Of a DNA stretch of 64,000 nucleotides, positions 12,981 to 27,106 are shown in pieces. Location: positions 105,329,139 to 105,393,138 of the forward strand of contig OV884011.1 of NCBI GenBank assembly GCA_930367205.1, in the 5' to 3' direction. Both the position numbers and the translations under genes were made by a program. Source of the stretch: Acanthosoma haemorrhoidale (taxonomy: Eukaryota; Arthropoda; Insecta; Hemiptera; Acanthosomatidae). The number at the start of each line of letters is the position of its first letter. The first letter of the stretch is position 1. The notes below the pieces were generated by a model. That model had not been told where the DNA came from and did not search any database. It worked only from the letters and a program-made list of their open reading frames with translations.

Positions 12981-15492
12981 TGTTACGTGTTATAACCCCA
13001 CTGAGGAGTTGTCAAGTGCACGTAATATTTAAGGCTGTGCAGGATAATCCTATCACGTTTTAATTAATCCTTTTATGGGGAGGCTTTTCAGTAAAATATT
13101 TGAATGTAATGTTATTTTTAGGAATACAGAAACTTCTTCAACGGAATTAATTCCCTTTTTAAATTATTTTTGTTAAGAAATATGGCTTACAATGTTCCAA
13201 CCTTAGGTACGAAATAAATCATGTACGTATCCTCTGAAACAGCAAGCATGAACATACTTGTATTTCATTAGAAGTAAGGAAAATTATAAATAATTACTTG
13301 GGGATACGCAATAAAATCATTAATATCATAATTATCATTTTAATATTTTGGTAGTTTGCTCTATATTACATTGAAGTCTTTATTTTTATTTCATTATTAA
13401 TAGATTAAAAGATACTCATAGCAATGTAGGTTACTTTTATATTTCAGATCGCATTTGTATATTTATAATAGTTAATCACATGGTTTATGCCCACCCAGGA
13501 CCCCCTGGACCCACACTCACAATTTGGGATTGGCTTGGCGGGGTGAAGATTGCGGGAGTTTTGAGACTCACGCTTACAAAGGAAAGTAGCGATGGTCTCA
13601 AGCATGTACTTACACGATTCGCTCTCACAGATAAAGGTGTGTAGGTCTCAGGTTTGTTCATACACAACTCGTGATTAGATATAAAATTGAGAGTAAAAAA
13701 TGTCCACCCATTTCCCACCCCCTTGAATAAACACAAGAATTCTCCAGTCGGTGAATGTTTCTAATTTAAATCAAAAAAACTGCTTAGCTAATTATTCGTT
13801 CAATTAGTATCCTCCTCATCGTAGCGCTGCTTTATTATAAGAACTAATGCTCACCAATAAATAATGTATTACCTATATACAGCAAAATAAGTAGCAAAAA
13901 TTGTTATTTTCCTTACAAAATATATGTAAATGGTATCGTCTCAAATTAAATTTTAAATATTAGACAACGCCTATTCTTTTATTTTGATTTTTCAAGCGTT
14001 TTTCCAAACTTTTACCAGGCTTTAATGACTGCAGGTATTCAGTATGATTTGTCGGAAACAAGGGAGGTGGAAGTACACTTGCACTGAAACAATGGAACTA
14101 CAAGGAACATTATGTTGCAAAGGAACCCGGTCTGAAAACACAGGAAGTAGTCATCATAAGACGATAATAACTAAGAATCTCAGTATGGTGAATGATTCCA
14201 TTGAATACGTTAAACTAGCGAAATAACTTTGATTTATGCAACTGAAATTATTTATAATAGAGCTATTATAATTAACATAATTAATTTTACATATTACATC
14301 TATCGGTAGAGTACTGATTCAACATGACTTTCGGTTCATGAGCTCATTCGGTTCATTTTTTAATTCCGCTGCCTTGGCTTACTACCTCATCATATAAAGT
14401 TCAGAAAATTCGCCAAAAACAGTTGACAGCCTTTTGAGGCTCAGAGAAAATATTGCTGAAATTCGATACGAGCAATGGAAAATTCTCTTGCCCACTTAAC
14501 GATATTACCTCAGCCTAAGGAAGGTTTACATTACTGCACAAATGTAATTGCCTTAGTTGCTACTTCCAATTAATAAAGTAAGCAAACTTTTAAATCCAAT
14601 TAAACTTCGGTCCTGGAAGGTTTCAAATAGCTGAAATCTTTCGGTCAATCTTCAGGTGGTTCCTATCTTAAAAGCGATAACTTTAATATAGATTAATATG
14701 CCTTCATTTCTGGCTTTTCTGCCACTTTGAAATTAGAATAATTGAGAATGAATTTCTTTTGGACATATTGATTTCATTCTACTACTACTTCTAGCTTAAA
14801 ATTCACTACTACTTCCAGCTTAACATTCACTACTCAAGTTTCACCCAAGTTGAGATAATAACTTTTACCTACTTATTTTATTAAAATTTCGAATATACAA
14901 AGGAGCAGCGTTAATCATCTGCAGAATTGTGATTTGGAACTAGAGGAGAGGTATTATAAACTTACGCACTAACCACGAAGCATATTCCTTTGATAGATGT
15001 CCTTTTAATCATTTAAAAAATTTGAAAGTTTAGAAAAAAAAACCCACAACCGGCTGAATAATAAAAATCACTCATCTAATCACCACTCCAATAACTGCTA
15101 AACTACTACACTGCTGTACTAGGTGTATGTATTAAATTTCTGCACAATTGTTTGGTTCTCCACACATTGGCATATTGGGAACGATGTACGTGAGTACGTA
15201 ACATATTGAAGTCGGGGGCTTTACTGATGTCGCTAAATATTTACTATGCTTGTTCTCTTGGAGCCTTGAGCTTATATAACATATTTATATTTATTCTTTC
15301 CATATGTCAGTTATTGTTAGTAACCATTCAGACTGTAGAAACTAAGGTCACCATTAGCAAGCATTCAAATTTACTCTCCTTTTTTTCTATCCTTGATAAA
15401 TAAAACACTTTAACATGTAACAAACACCAATACTATCCAGCAATAGGTAAGATGGCCGATAATATCTACCATAATCTACCATATAGACCATG
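12981..15492. other. Unassigned AT-rich stretch with a short tandem repeat
   Basis: No recognisable coding region. Near 14783-14838 the phrase 'ttcactactacttccagctta' is repeated two to three times with small changes. Frames at 13485-13736 (-) and 14044-14226 (+) have no recognised motif. Confidence 0.45.
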
Positions 15493-15502
15493 ATTTCTTG
15501 AC

Positions 15503-17250
15503 TAGTCGTGATGATGGGTTCTAGGCGGCTTCAGGTGAGGATAGGTCGGAATAATTCACTCTGCATCTTACTCATACTTTCACACCTCACCTTTCATATC
15601 GAAACCATACTCATGGCACAACTATTGAAGGTTTCCTCAATTCACCTATCCCTCTCTCAATTCCACCAAAAGCTGTTAACCCCTCTCAGTTCAAATAACT
15701 TCTGAAAAACTTACCTTACCGAAAATCCCCTAGATATGATCTCCTTACTCCTCAAATTCTCAAACAACTCCCTCCTAAAGTCATAATCTTCCTAACCTAC
15801 ATTTATAATGGCATTATCCAAACGATGCATTTTCTTCTCCTCTGGAAACATTCCATTATTGTCCTATTTGCTAAACCCGGTAAACCACCCAATGACGCCT
15901 CATCCTACCGTCCAATTAGCCTACTCCCTATCTTCTTAGAAATATTTGAAAAACTCCTGTCAAAACGTCTACTTCCAACAGTTAAATCCCAAAACCTGTT
16001 TCCTTCACACCACTTTGGTTTCCGTTCACGACTTCTTCCGCCACTACTAAATTAGGCTTCGCGTTGTTGATCACATATCCTCAGCCCTTGAATCCAAACA
16101 GTATTGTACTGCTGCTTTTCTGGACATAGCTCAAGCTTTTCACAGGGTTTAGCACGCAGGTTGGCTTCACATTTTCAAATCATATTTACCGCAGACCCTT
16201 TTCCTAATCCTACAGTCCTACCTTTCAAACCGCTTCTTCCAAGTCCGCTGTGGCTTAGAATTTTTTAACTACTATCCCATAAAATCTTACATGATCACAG
16301 GGAAGTGTCCTGGGTCCCATCCTCTATAACCTATAAACCGCTAATGTCCCCTCTACCCCCAATACCTTCTTGACCACATTTGCAGATGACACTGCAGTCT
16401 TGTCATCCCACTCAGACCCCGATATAGCATCCCACTACCTTTAACAACACCTTGATGAGATCGAGTATTGGTGCTACCAATGGTGGATCAAAGTTAGTGA
16501 AGCAAATGTTCCCGCATTAGTTCAACCCTCTGCCGTAAGTCTTGTCCGCTAGTTTTTTTTAATTCCATTCCTCTCCCTGTATCCAAGATAGTACGGTACT
16601 TAGACTTCAATCTCGACAAACAGCTGACATGGAACCTGCATATGACGCTAAAAAGACAAGAACTAAACAGACGCTTTGGATAACTGTACAGACTATTTCT
16701 AAGGACATCCCATCCCTCAATAGAAAATAAATTACTTATTTACAAAGTTACACCTAAGCAGATCTGGAGTTACGGAATAGAGCTATGGGGAACAGCAAAA
16801 AAATTCGAACATCAAGCGTATCCGATCCTTTCAATCCAAAGTCCTGAGAACAATAGTAAATCCCCCTTATTACATCAGCAGTAAAACCCTTCATAACAAT
16901 ACCTTACATTCTTGATCTCATTCCTTCCAAGTTCATGAAATTCCGTAGTAACCTATCCAAACACCCTAATACCATAGAAGAGTCATCGCACTGCACCACT
17001 CATCCCTATAATCCTCCTGGTATACTGAAACGGCAGTTCAAACAACAGTTCGGTGGGACACCACTTTCTCTTTCGCATGTGAGGGAGGTGAGAACCATGT
17101 GGATTTGGAAGGTCTCTGGGCTGTTTATAAATGCTGTATAAATGAAAATTGTAAATATGGTACGAATGAGAACATTTATCACAATTACTTATTGTCTAAT
17201 AAGGCAGATTTTAATTTTATCACAATAAAAAAGTTTCAATATATTAAAAC
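15503..17250 (+). mobile_element. 5'-truncated, defective Jockey-like retrotransposon copy
   Basis: Begins just upstream of the reverse transcriptase domain and runs to the family 3' tail. Visible blocks are FKxLLKNLPYRKSPRYDLLTPQILKQLPPK (recovered with one stop), LLWKHSIIVLFAKPGKPPND, SSYRPISLLP, a FADDTAVLSSHSD catalytic motif near 16381-16419, and the C-terminal region near 16640-17040. It has many lesions: a frameshifting block after 16024, a TAG at 16150-16152 where Trp of the DRVW motif is expected, and frame changes around 16290. It retains 156 bp (15596-15751) that the copy at 50935-54874 lacks. The flanks ATTTCTTGAC (15493-15502) and ATTTCTTAAC (17251-17260) are a probable 10-bp target duplication with one later substitution. 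Confidence 0.88.
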
Positions 17251-17260
17251 ATTTCTTAAC

Positions 17261-20200
17261 CAATAGAATCGAATGCAGCCGTTGAAAAACATTCGCTCTC
17301 ACTAATTATTGACCACACCACCAACTATTCTTGCCTTGGCCACCCGATGCTAATGGCTAGGATCCAGTTACTTTGCCTATTAACTAAGGATGGCTCTGGA
17401 CATCATTATCCCATTGCTTCCCTTATAGCAAAAATATTCCTTCTTTTAATTACCAATGCAAAGGTTAAGACGAATAGACAGTCTCACCACCCTTTGCCTA
17501 TCTGGAAATCCGCCGGGTCATCGGGGATCAAGTCCGTTCTTTAGAAACCCAGTCAGTAATTCTGGTGCTAACAATAGTTGTAAATGTATTAAAATGCTGT
17601 TAAACATAGCAACTCATTACTAACTGCGGGGGAGTTTTATGTTCTTCCTTTTTTGAACTTCATCATTTTTAAGAAGTAAAAGACTCTCAACCGCTTAATT
17701 GATGTTTACTAGAACTTTTTCAACGGACTGAGCCGTCATCCTTGAAGGTTCAAGCTGATGGTAGGAAGACTACCGTCGCCTAGCCTTTGCCATTAGTGTC
17801 TTCACTGTCATTTATTCCAATAGTACACACGAAGTGAAGTTCATTCTGCAGCATTGTTTGTGTACTCGTCTGAGAGCACTATTTTCATCAATCGGTAGTT
17901 TCCGTTTAATCATTATTTTTGTTTATATAATTGAAAATCCTCATTTTAAACTATCTTGTTGCCTCTTTTCTTTATTGCTTTCTTTTTAATATATGTGTAA
18001 TTAAGGAAGATTGATTATATAAACGTTTGAAGTAATGGGAATATTTAGTGATAGGTGTGGAAGCGTTACTACAAAAGATTCTAAATTGTAGATGTCCAAG
18101 TGACTTTACCAAATTACAACAAATATAACCGATTTACGATTCTAAAACTGGATTACTCCTTGGGAGGCTTTGATCTCTCGATTTCCCACAGTTCACAGAC
18201 ATTAGTTTTAGTGATTTTAAATAGTTTTTCAGACGATCTTCGGTGGATAACAGTTACTCTAAAGACATCAGCGAAATTCATTAAAATACAACATGACATT
18301 GGATCAAGCCAATACAGAACCTGGGTAACTATTAGTTAAGTTGAATATGTAAGTATTATATTATCCAAAAATATTATAATAAAATGATAATAATCCTGTT
18401 ATTCGGCCCCGACTACGCTCTTTATCAGTCATTCTTCACAAAGCAACTTGCAAGATATTTAAATGTTGTTTTTAACAATACATATATATTAGATTTTTAT
18501 CAAATAACCCCTACGTTTAGAGCAAAATGTTTTGTAAATTTGACCTATTTCATTTTAGTTTATATGACCATTTCAATATTTATTCCGTAGTAACCAAAAG
18601 TTATTTAATTAAATATCAAAAGTAATGGATTATAATCATTATGATTTCTTATGAACTATAATTATTTGTCGTAATTTTAAATCAATATTTCTGAATAGTC
18701 CAAAAATATGTCTTTTCAAAGATATGACACTCCTTAGGGTTTCGGCAAAGACTAGTAAATATTTATTGACTGATAATACACAGCAACGATTTATTTTTTA
18801 GATCCTCACTATATATACAAACATACTCCTTAAGTATATTAATGTCATGGCTCTTGATTTTGTAAGCGATTAAAGTCTTACAGGGTATGTATGACTCCAG
18901 CGGTAACTAATCCATCTTCATTGGATCACCACCGTAGCATGACCATGCGTGATAAATTGTTTTCCCTGAGTCCCTTAAGGGTATATAAAATATAAATAAA
19001 ACAAAATCAATAAGTGAAGTCGTCTTTGAATTTTTATATAATAATAGGAATAACATATATTGTCTAAAAGCCCACGTTGAGTTAACAGACGAAGAATAAA
19101 TTAATGAATTAAAATTTAATATTTGTCAAGGACAACTTTGGATGAGACAAGATCTATTGATGTTTCCTTTAGATTGGCTAAGTGTTAGATTATATTATTA
19201 TATTAAAATATATATATTTAACATTTTTAAAAATCTTTAACCATAAACGTAGTAGTTTTTTTGACTTCGAATAAAATATATGTTTGTATAATTGAGTACA
19301 ACTTCTATGTATTCCGTTGAATAAGGATGTGGAGTTTCTTTATCTCGTAGAACCTAGTCATTATTTGCAAGTATGTAGAAAATTCACCTTATTCTTAAAT
19401 TTTAACCCAAGTTCTAAATCATGGAACGCTATAGTTGATATGTAACACCTAAGAACGTTAAAATGGAAAATTAGTTTGTAGAAAGCCTCAATCGTGTAAT
19501 ACAGCACACTGCACTTAATGTTTTTTCAGTAATAAGAAATAATTGTACAATACTCTACACTAAAATATACATAAACAACTTTATCTGCATACAAATCATT
19601 ATATTTTAATAGATTTCGATATTGGTTACCTCTCTGAAAAATTTTAGTAAGGAATTTCCACCGTTCATGGGGGGGGGGGGAATTGACATGAATCTTGAAG
19701 AAAATTAGAAAGAACACAAGAAAAGCTTTCGGCATGAAAGACATCTTGAAAAATGCTATTACACCACCAATATCCTCCCTCATCTCCATCATCATGTACT
19801 TTTTGCTGTAATAGATGCTAATAGCAAGAAAGCTACAGATAAATTTAACCCTCAACTTTTAAAGTCGTTTAGAATAATAATGATAATAGTTTCGTCAATA
19901 AGGAAGTTTTAGCAATTTAAAGGAGGGTGGAAGGTTGAACTAGCTAGTAACCATCACCTGCTGCAATAAATTAATTTTTCTTTTCTTTCAATTGAACTAA
20001 ACACCCCGAATGCCATATTTTTAATAGGAGTGTGTAAGTTTTCCTCCAGTTATATTTTTGATTAGGTAATACATTTTCTTTTTTAATTCAAATCTCAAAA
20101 CAGTTTACAATTTGATTAACGTCTACAGATTTTCAGATTACACCAGAAGTATTGGAAGGAGGGCAGCGATGGCAGATGTGAGATAGATATTCCGATAAAA

Positions 20201-21039
20201 CTTTTTCAACGTTCTGGTTTTTCAATATCTGAAGAACCGGAGCACTCTGGGGCGATAATACTAGATCTCGGACTTACTGACCACATTTTCTTTACCTTTC
20301 AGAAAAACTCAGCTTTGCTGGATAACAATTTTATCGCAACTATAGGCGCTCCAAATGCAACTTTTTTACAAAGCAAAATGAAAATAAATTTTTAGTTTAT
20401 TTAATCCGTTTTTAAAATATGTAGCAACTTTTTTTCTCTTCTTTTAAATTCAATTTTCTTTTTCTCGTATTTATATAAACTTGACATAATAATTCAAAAA
20501 CAGTTATACTCCTTCGAAAAATCCTACAGAGAAAATCTTGTTTCTTTCAAAATCTAAAATGTTTGACTTGTGCCTACGAAGGCTATCGAACATCATCGTC
20601 AATTATGTGATGTAGTGACAAATCAAGCAATCAAACATACGAAGACAAACTTTAAGACTCATAGAACAAATTATCACGTAGGGATTGTTGTAATCTGACA
20701 AAACAAAACCCATCCTCTACTTATAGTATATAATCGCTCAATACAATACCTTAGACAAGAAAAAAAAATGGGAGTATAATTCCTTTTGGATTTTTATAGC
20801 TCCACATTTGGATAAAACCTCAGATATCAGATCAATTTGAGTAATAAATTGTAAGATCTGGTTCCATTAAAGGACTTTCTAAGGAAGAAAAAAACAGAAA
20901 TCAAAAGGCAATTTACAAACAAAAGGCTTAATCCTGTCACATGCCCAAAAGGGAACCATGCAAAGAGGCACTTGTAAAAAAAAAACTTTAGGAACCAAAT
21001 GCAATTTAGGAGTATTGAATAATTTTCTCTTTAGTTCGG
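17261..21039. other. AT-rich stretch without a recognised gene
   Basis: Includes a 10-base G run at about 19671-19680 and several unrecognised frames: 17347-17544 (+), 18100-18339 (+), 18384-18590 (+) and 19526-19855 (-, about 109 codons, hydrophobic in part). Composition is strongly A/T biased and no domain was recognised. Confidence 0.5.
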
Positions 21040-23455
21040 TCAAAATCGTACTGTAACTACCCTCCTAAGTGTGTAAAGTGCAGTGGGTGGCACAAAAGTG
21101 AATTGTGCAAAAAGCCCCTAAAATCGCCTGCAGTATGCGTGCCCTGCCAGCAAGTCCATCCGGCCATCTACAAGGGCTGAGACGCTTAAAGAATCATGAA
21201 GTCCAGGAGCGAAAAACGTTGTCGGCCAGAACAAGAGAAGCCAGCCACAGGCAGCTCAAGAAGGGCCCCACCAGAAACTTTAGGCCTTCCGTCACTTTTG
21301 CCGAAGTAGTTCGGAACAGAGAGCAGTCACAGGCACCGTCCACACCCTGTCCGCAAGTTCATCTTCCCCAGCATTCAGCCCATACCGTCAACCAGCAAAC
21401 AAAATCCCATCCTCAACCACACATTTCACATATACTTCCACCTTCAAGTTCTTCAGATCTCACTAGCATATTAACATCATTCCTTACAGAGTTCCAAACC
21501 CTAATTATCCCTTCCATTTCCTTTCTTAAAGATCTTGTATCCTACCTTTACTTTAAACAATATCCATAAGTGAATCTTTCCGACTCCTTATCCATTATTC
21601 TTTGGAATGCTAAGGGTATTCACACCCACACAAATAAACTGACCGGACAATAATATCGACGTAGCTCTCGTTACTGAAACAAGACTTACGAGTAAACGAC
21701 CATTTACATTTCGACTGGACCATACTTATCGAACTGAGCACCCATACTTATGGAAGATTTCATGCAGGTACCGTGGACATTGTGCATAAGTCCATTTCCC
21801 ATCACATAGTTCCTTTGGTAGCACATGATTTCGTTCAGTCCACTGCAGTGTCAATCAGCACCTTCACATTCCCCCTTACTCTAGCATAAGTGTACTGCCC
21901 TCCCAATATATGGTCTGGCACGCAGGCTTGCTTTACAAGATCAAAACATATTTACCACTAACCCTTCTCCTACTCCTAAAGTCCTATCTTTCACCCAACC
22001 TATCAAACCACCCAATGACGCCTCATCCTACCGTCCATTTAGCCTACTCCCTATCCTATCAGAAATATTTTAAGAACTCCTATTAAAACGTCTACTTCCT
22101 ACAGTTGAATCCCAAAACCTGTTTCCTTCACACCAGTTTGGTTTCCGTTCTCGACTTCTTCCGCCACTACTCAACAAGGCCTTCGCGTTGTTGATCACAT
22201 ATCCTCAGCCCTTGAATTCAAACAGTATTGTACTGCTGCTTTTCTGGACATAGCTCAAGCTTTTGACAGGGTTTAGCACGCAGGTTGGCTTCACATGTTC
22301 AAATCATATTTACCGCAGACCCTTTTCCTAATCCTACAGTCCTACCTTTCAAACCGCTTCTTCCAAGTCCGCTGTGGCTTAGAATATTCTAACTACTATA
22401 TCATAAAATCAGGAGTTCCACAGGGCAGTGTCCTGGGTCCCATCCTTTATAACCTATACACCGCTGATGTCCCTTCTACCCCCAATACCTTATTGCCCAC
22501 ATTAGCAGATGACACTGCAGTCTTGTCATCCCACTCAGACCCCGATATTAGGATCCCATAACCTTCAAAAACACCTTGATGAGATCGAGCATTGGTGCAA
22601 CCAATGGTGGATTAAAATTAATGAAGCAAAATTTTCCCACATTACCTTTACCCTCTGCCGCAAGTCTTGACCACTACTTGTTTTTTATTCACAAGAACAA
22701 AAAACGGTAGACCTGAAACCCACATCAAGGCTAATAAGACTATAACTAAACAGACGCTTTGGACAACTGTAGAGACTACTTCAAAGGACATCCCACTTCT
22801 CAATAGAAGATAAATTACTAATTCACAAAGTTATACTTAAGCCAATCTAGACAGACAGAATAGAGCTATTGGGGACAGCGTAAAAGTTGAACATCAAGCA
22901 TAGCCAATCCTTTCAATCCAAAGTGCTGAGAACTATAGCGAATCCCCCTTATTACGTCAACAACAAAACCCATCATAACAATATTAATATACCTTACATT
23001 CTTGAACTCATCCCTTCCAAGTTCATCAAATTTCGTAGTAACCTATCCAACCACCCAATCCCCTAGCACAGTCATTGCACTGCACCACTCACCCCTATAG
23101 TCCTCCTGACCCAGTATAAATGCGTAAAAGTGGTCCTAGAAGAGTCCTAGCAATCGCCAGTTTCTCCAATCATGTCCTGAGCGTATGTGGCGCTCTTTGT
23201 CAGCCTTCACTGGCTCGTATCCGGTGACGTGGCAGACGGAGGAGCGTTCCTATGACTCAGCTTCTTCTTTCGCATGCGAGGGAGGTGACAACCATGTGGA
23301 TTTGGGAGGTCCCTGGGCTATTTGTAAATACTGTATTAATCAGCAAGTGAATGAAATTTGTAAATATGGTATGAATGAGAACATTTATCTCAATTACTTA
23401 TTGCCTAATAGAGCATATCGTAATTTTAGCACTATAAAGAATTTTCAATTTTAAT
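21040..23455 (+). mobile_element. Jockey-like copy starting in ORF1, with an internal mosaic rearrangement
   Basis: Starts inside the Gag zinc-knuckle region (CVKCSGWHKSELCKKPLKSP near 21073-21130) and passes through the serine/proline-rich ORF1 tail to TAA at 21567-21569. The same frame then continues from GTG into an endonuclease start (SIILWNAKGI, where N to K weakens the core). At about 21912-21992 a later reverse-transcriptase segment (VWHAGLLYKIKTYL) is spliced in out of order. The normal order then resumes with PPNDASSYRPFSLLP and continues to PQGSVLGPILYNLYTADVP and LADDTAVLSSHSD (22405-22545). The usual 3' UTR and tail follow. It has a TAG at 22274-22276 and the same frameshifting block as the copy at 15503-17250. 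No convincing target duplication was found. Confidence 0.88.
21105..21569 (+). pseudogene. ORF1 (Gag-like) C-terminal part, frame-disrupted upstream
   Basis: The frame contains the ORF1 tail shared by other copies: FAEVVRNREQSQ, then HSAHTVNQQTKSHPQPHISH, then SSSDLTSILTSFLTEFQTLI and a hydrophobic end. The preceding zinc-knuckle segment lies in another frame, so at least one indel separates them. ORF1 proteins of this class bind element RNA. This copy lacks the N-terminal part and cannot be functional. The TAA at 21567-21569 is followed at once by the in-frame ORF2 start region. Confidence 0.75.
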
Positions 23456-26400
23456 TTCAATTAATTTAGTCCAAGTTTATTATACCAATCATCTTAGAGC
23501 AGATCATTGTTTGCTATCGAACCTGGACAAGAGCAAGATTAGGGAGGAAAAGATAAGATTGCAATGCTGTAGACAAATAAATAGGAAATTAGTTTTATCT
23601 AAACAAAAAATGCTGATTGTTATTATTTCATTGTTTTTGTTCTATGACATTTCTTGACGTTGTAAGAAAAAAATCACTAGTAACATTTATTTGTTAAAAA
23701 ATAAAATTCCGATGTCCAATAATCCAAGCAATCTAACCCCCACCCCGTGAGGCTGAGCTAAATCCATTTTCCACCATTAAGGGAGTCAACGTCACCGCAT
23801 CTGGGGTGGTTCTTCCTGTTCGGAGCTTCCTTGGTCAAATCGCATATTTCTATATATTTTTACGCTTTTATGGAAGCATAAAAATAGTAATTACTTTCTA
23901 AAACGTTGATATTCAATAACGAATTGGGAAAAGTTTATAAATATATAAAATGAAACATTGGTATTATTATTTTTGCGTAATGACGGTAATGCGAAGTCCA
24001 GGACAATCGAATTCGATCCCAAACAAACAGTACAGACAACCATTACATGTCAACGAGCATCCAAGTACGTATACCTAAGCAAACCATTAGTTCGCATATC
24101 AGAAACGACCTCGGTCTGTGCTAAGACTGAAGCTTGTCTTGGCAGACACGCAAAAGAGCAAAAATAAGTGAAAGACGTCTTGGTAAATTAAAGACACATT
24201 TTTAAAGACGAACAACAATGACTCGACAAACAAAATGATAAATTACTAAGCTTTCCTACAACCATGTCAAACATTCGGATTGAACTGTGTGAGGCAGTCT
24301 TTAAATCCAACGCAATAAATAAATACAAAGTGAAAATTCTCAGAGACATGTCGAACTCATCATATTAATGACAAAAACTCCTACGTAGATATCACACTTT
24401 CTACTGCAGACTACGAGAAAATCCTGGCAGAAATCGATAGAATATCATTACACTCTTTGCCCAGAAATTTAAATCAAAGTCCAATGAGAAGATGGACCAG
24501 ATGGAACCACACAAGGAGATTTTAGCTTCGGACACAGATGTACCCCAATGATACAGCCAGGAATTTGGCCAGCCCAGTTCGGTGATTTCATTATCTATTA
24601 CCAATTTTGTCACTGTTGTACAAGTTTCCAATAAATATCTACAACTTATAATAAATACGTTTACTTATTTAATATACAATGTATACAAACACTGTAAAAT
24701 ATACTATATACAAACACTGAATAGATATGTGAATAATTTTATTTTCTCTTTATTATAGGCAGTCCAGGACAAAGGCAGTTGCCTGTTTAACACAACATGT
24801 CTGCCAAATTAGGACGCAGTCCGCTACCACTACAACCAGGTAGAAAATAATAATTTGACCTCACCAACTTATACTACATAAAAAATTCAAGCCCTTCCTC
24901 TACCTCCGGCGAAAGGTAGAGCATACCTCACGGTCTTTGATGGGGAAGAATTATATTTTTTTTACCATAGCATACCGCACCCATCATTTTTATGAAGGGC
25001 AAGACCCATCAACTTCAAATTTCAAACTGCTTGCATTAAATAAGTTACTAAGCTATGCAAATGTATATTCTTTACAAAATGTAGCATACAAAATTAGAGA
25101 AAATATCGGAACACCAGATGCAATTTTAGTTTATATAGACACCGAATACTGTAATTCAATTAATGTCAACACGAAGGGGTTTGGAAAAAACAAAACAAGA
25201 AAAATAGAAAAATGTAGTTACCGAAGTACCATTTCAAATCCCATTTCTCGTGATATTTTACTTCAGTGTAATATGATATGCATTCGTTCTGCAATTTAGC
25301 TGAAACTTCTGAATCTAACTCTCAAATAGCTGCGCTCGTACTGTTACCAATCTCGAAAGGTATTTATACCCGACTTTCGAAATTTATTCATACCCTTAGG
25401 TTATCTATCAACTTTAGAAGGATTGATAGAGATTTTTTTAGCTGTTTGGTCAAGTTGGCAAAAATCCTTAATTAGTCATTTACTCACTATTTATTTTGTC
25501 ATCTCTTCATTTGTCTATTAATTATTTCGTCTTACTATTACTTATATAAAATTTTAATTTATAATATCCAAGAGAAAATGAAGAAAAAAGTCATCGCATA
25601 TGTCAAGGAAAAATTCCTTTTCATGTGGAATGGCAAAAAATGATTACAACATGAATGTTCCATTTATTCATTACTATGTATTAACAAGGATTACTAATAA
25701 ATAGTTTTGAAGAAATGAGGTAGAACAGTTCATGCAAAAGTCATTAACCTTTCAGGCTCCATCGTTGGCAGAGAGGGAGACCAGGAATAATATATATCTT
25801 CACCCTTTGTCACACGAGTTCCGTGGTATTGTGTATTCTGATTTGTTGAGATCGAGTTGGCTGTGAGAGTCGGAGGGGGAAAAAAAGAAGAAAAACCGAC
25901 TGCCTTATTCGGGGGGGAGTGGGCCTACTGTTCCATGTGGCAGATAGAGTTATTTATTTTTGAAGTCATTTATAACGGCACATTTTGAACCAAAAAACTA
26001 TTATAAGTTTTTTTTTTCCTAACATGATAATAAATACTGTTTTGTTATAGCTATCTGCCGCAGGACCCTTTTCTTTTTAGTCTAACATGTTTTGATTTTA
26101 TGAAAAAAACTAACTAACTTTTAATTTTATATTTTTTTTACGGATACTTAAGATGCACCAAACATGACACCTCATGACATAATTGACAATTTTTTATTTA
26201 AATTATTTCAAGAGTTTAATTGATTACTTTATATTGTATATAAATTTCCTTAATTTAGTTAATAGCTTTTTACTTATTTAAAAGAATAAAATAAAACAAA
26301 AAACTCGACAAAACCTTCCTTTTAATTTGGGAACAGAAAATTTTGGGAAGAGTCTTAGATAAATTATCAGTTCTTAAAATTGTATTTTCGTCTCATCATG

Positions 26401-27106
26401 AGACAGTCGTCAATGAGTATAACTTAAAGATGTAATGCTAAATATGGAATGTCTCAAATATGGTAGATTTGAGAACCGCAATATATGGTGGTGTTTTTTA
26501 TATAATATTATAAATTTTGGGAAGAAAAATACTTTAATCGGCAGACTAAAGGGAAGAACTAAAAATTTTAAGTGGAGTGGCTCCTATGCACAACAATTTC
26601 TGCGCATAGAATATTAATTTAGTATACCCACTAGTGCTTTCAAGAGCTTAACATCAGTAATAGATAAAACATCGCCCTTATTAGAATGATCTTAAGCATT
26701 TGAGAATGAAAGCGTGTGCTGTTGAAAGAGCTAGTGCGTAGTATAATAAATTAGTGGTTTGTAGGCAGACATCGTGTTTGATGAATAATACCTTAATACA
26801 CTTCCAGCAAACACGTCCTACTCCTATATAACATATCTGGGCTCTACAAATGACTACCTTGGCTAGCTTGTCACAATTTCGATAAAATTTATTTTCTCGA
26901 GTATTATTTATTAATAATATAATTAATAATAAGATTTACAATATGCAGGAAAATACATACCTAAATGAAAGACACCTGTTCTTCAAGAATGGAACTGAAA
27001 AAATGTAGACAAAAATAATTTGAAGAAAAAAAAGGAACCCCTTCCTAGAAAACTAAAATATCTACAAATATACACACACTAAGTAGGCATTCACACATAA
27101 ATAACA
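23456..27106. other. Unassigned AT-rich stretch; one 120-codon open frame
   Basis: The frame at 24937-25299 (+, 120 codons) is the longest outside the transposons. It is rich in Asn, Tyr and Ile and has no motif I recognise. Upstream, 24762-24840 looks like a possible exon, because a 'ttattatag' acceptor-like end precedes it and 'cag/gtagaa' follows, with one open frame between, but nothing links the two. Other frames (23958-24167, 24401-24631, 26435-26617) are unremarkable. No retroelement block was seen here. Confidence 0.35.

Noticed and set aside
21040..23455. Target duplication 'tttagtyc' around this copy
   Set aside because: The match is 7 of 8 bases at imprecise distances from both ends, which is not convincing.
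23996..24020. tRNA B-box-like 'gaattcgatccc'
   Set aside because: There is no A box or foldable cloverleaf upstream.
24762..24840. Possible small exon bounded by splice-like AG and GT signals
   Set aside because: It is too short, has no homology and no partner exon. Such signals are frequent by chance in AT-rich DNA.
24937..25299. 120-codon open frame as a host gene
   Set aside because: It has no recognised domain, Asn/Ile/Tyr-rich composition typical of AT-rich non-coding DNA, and no supporting context.
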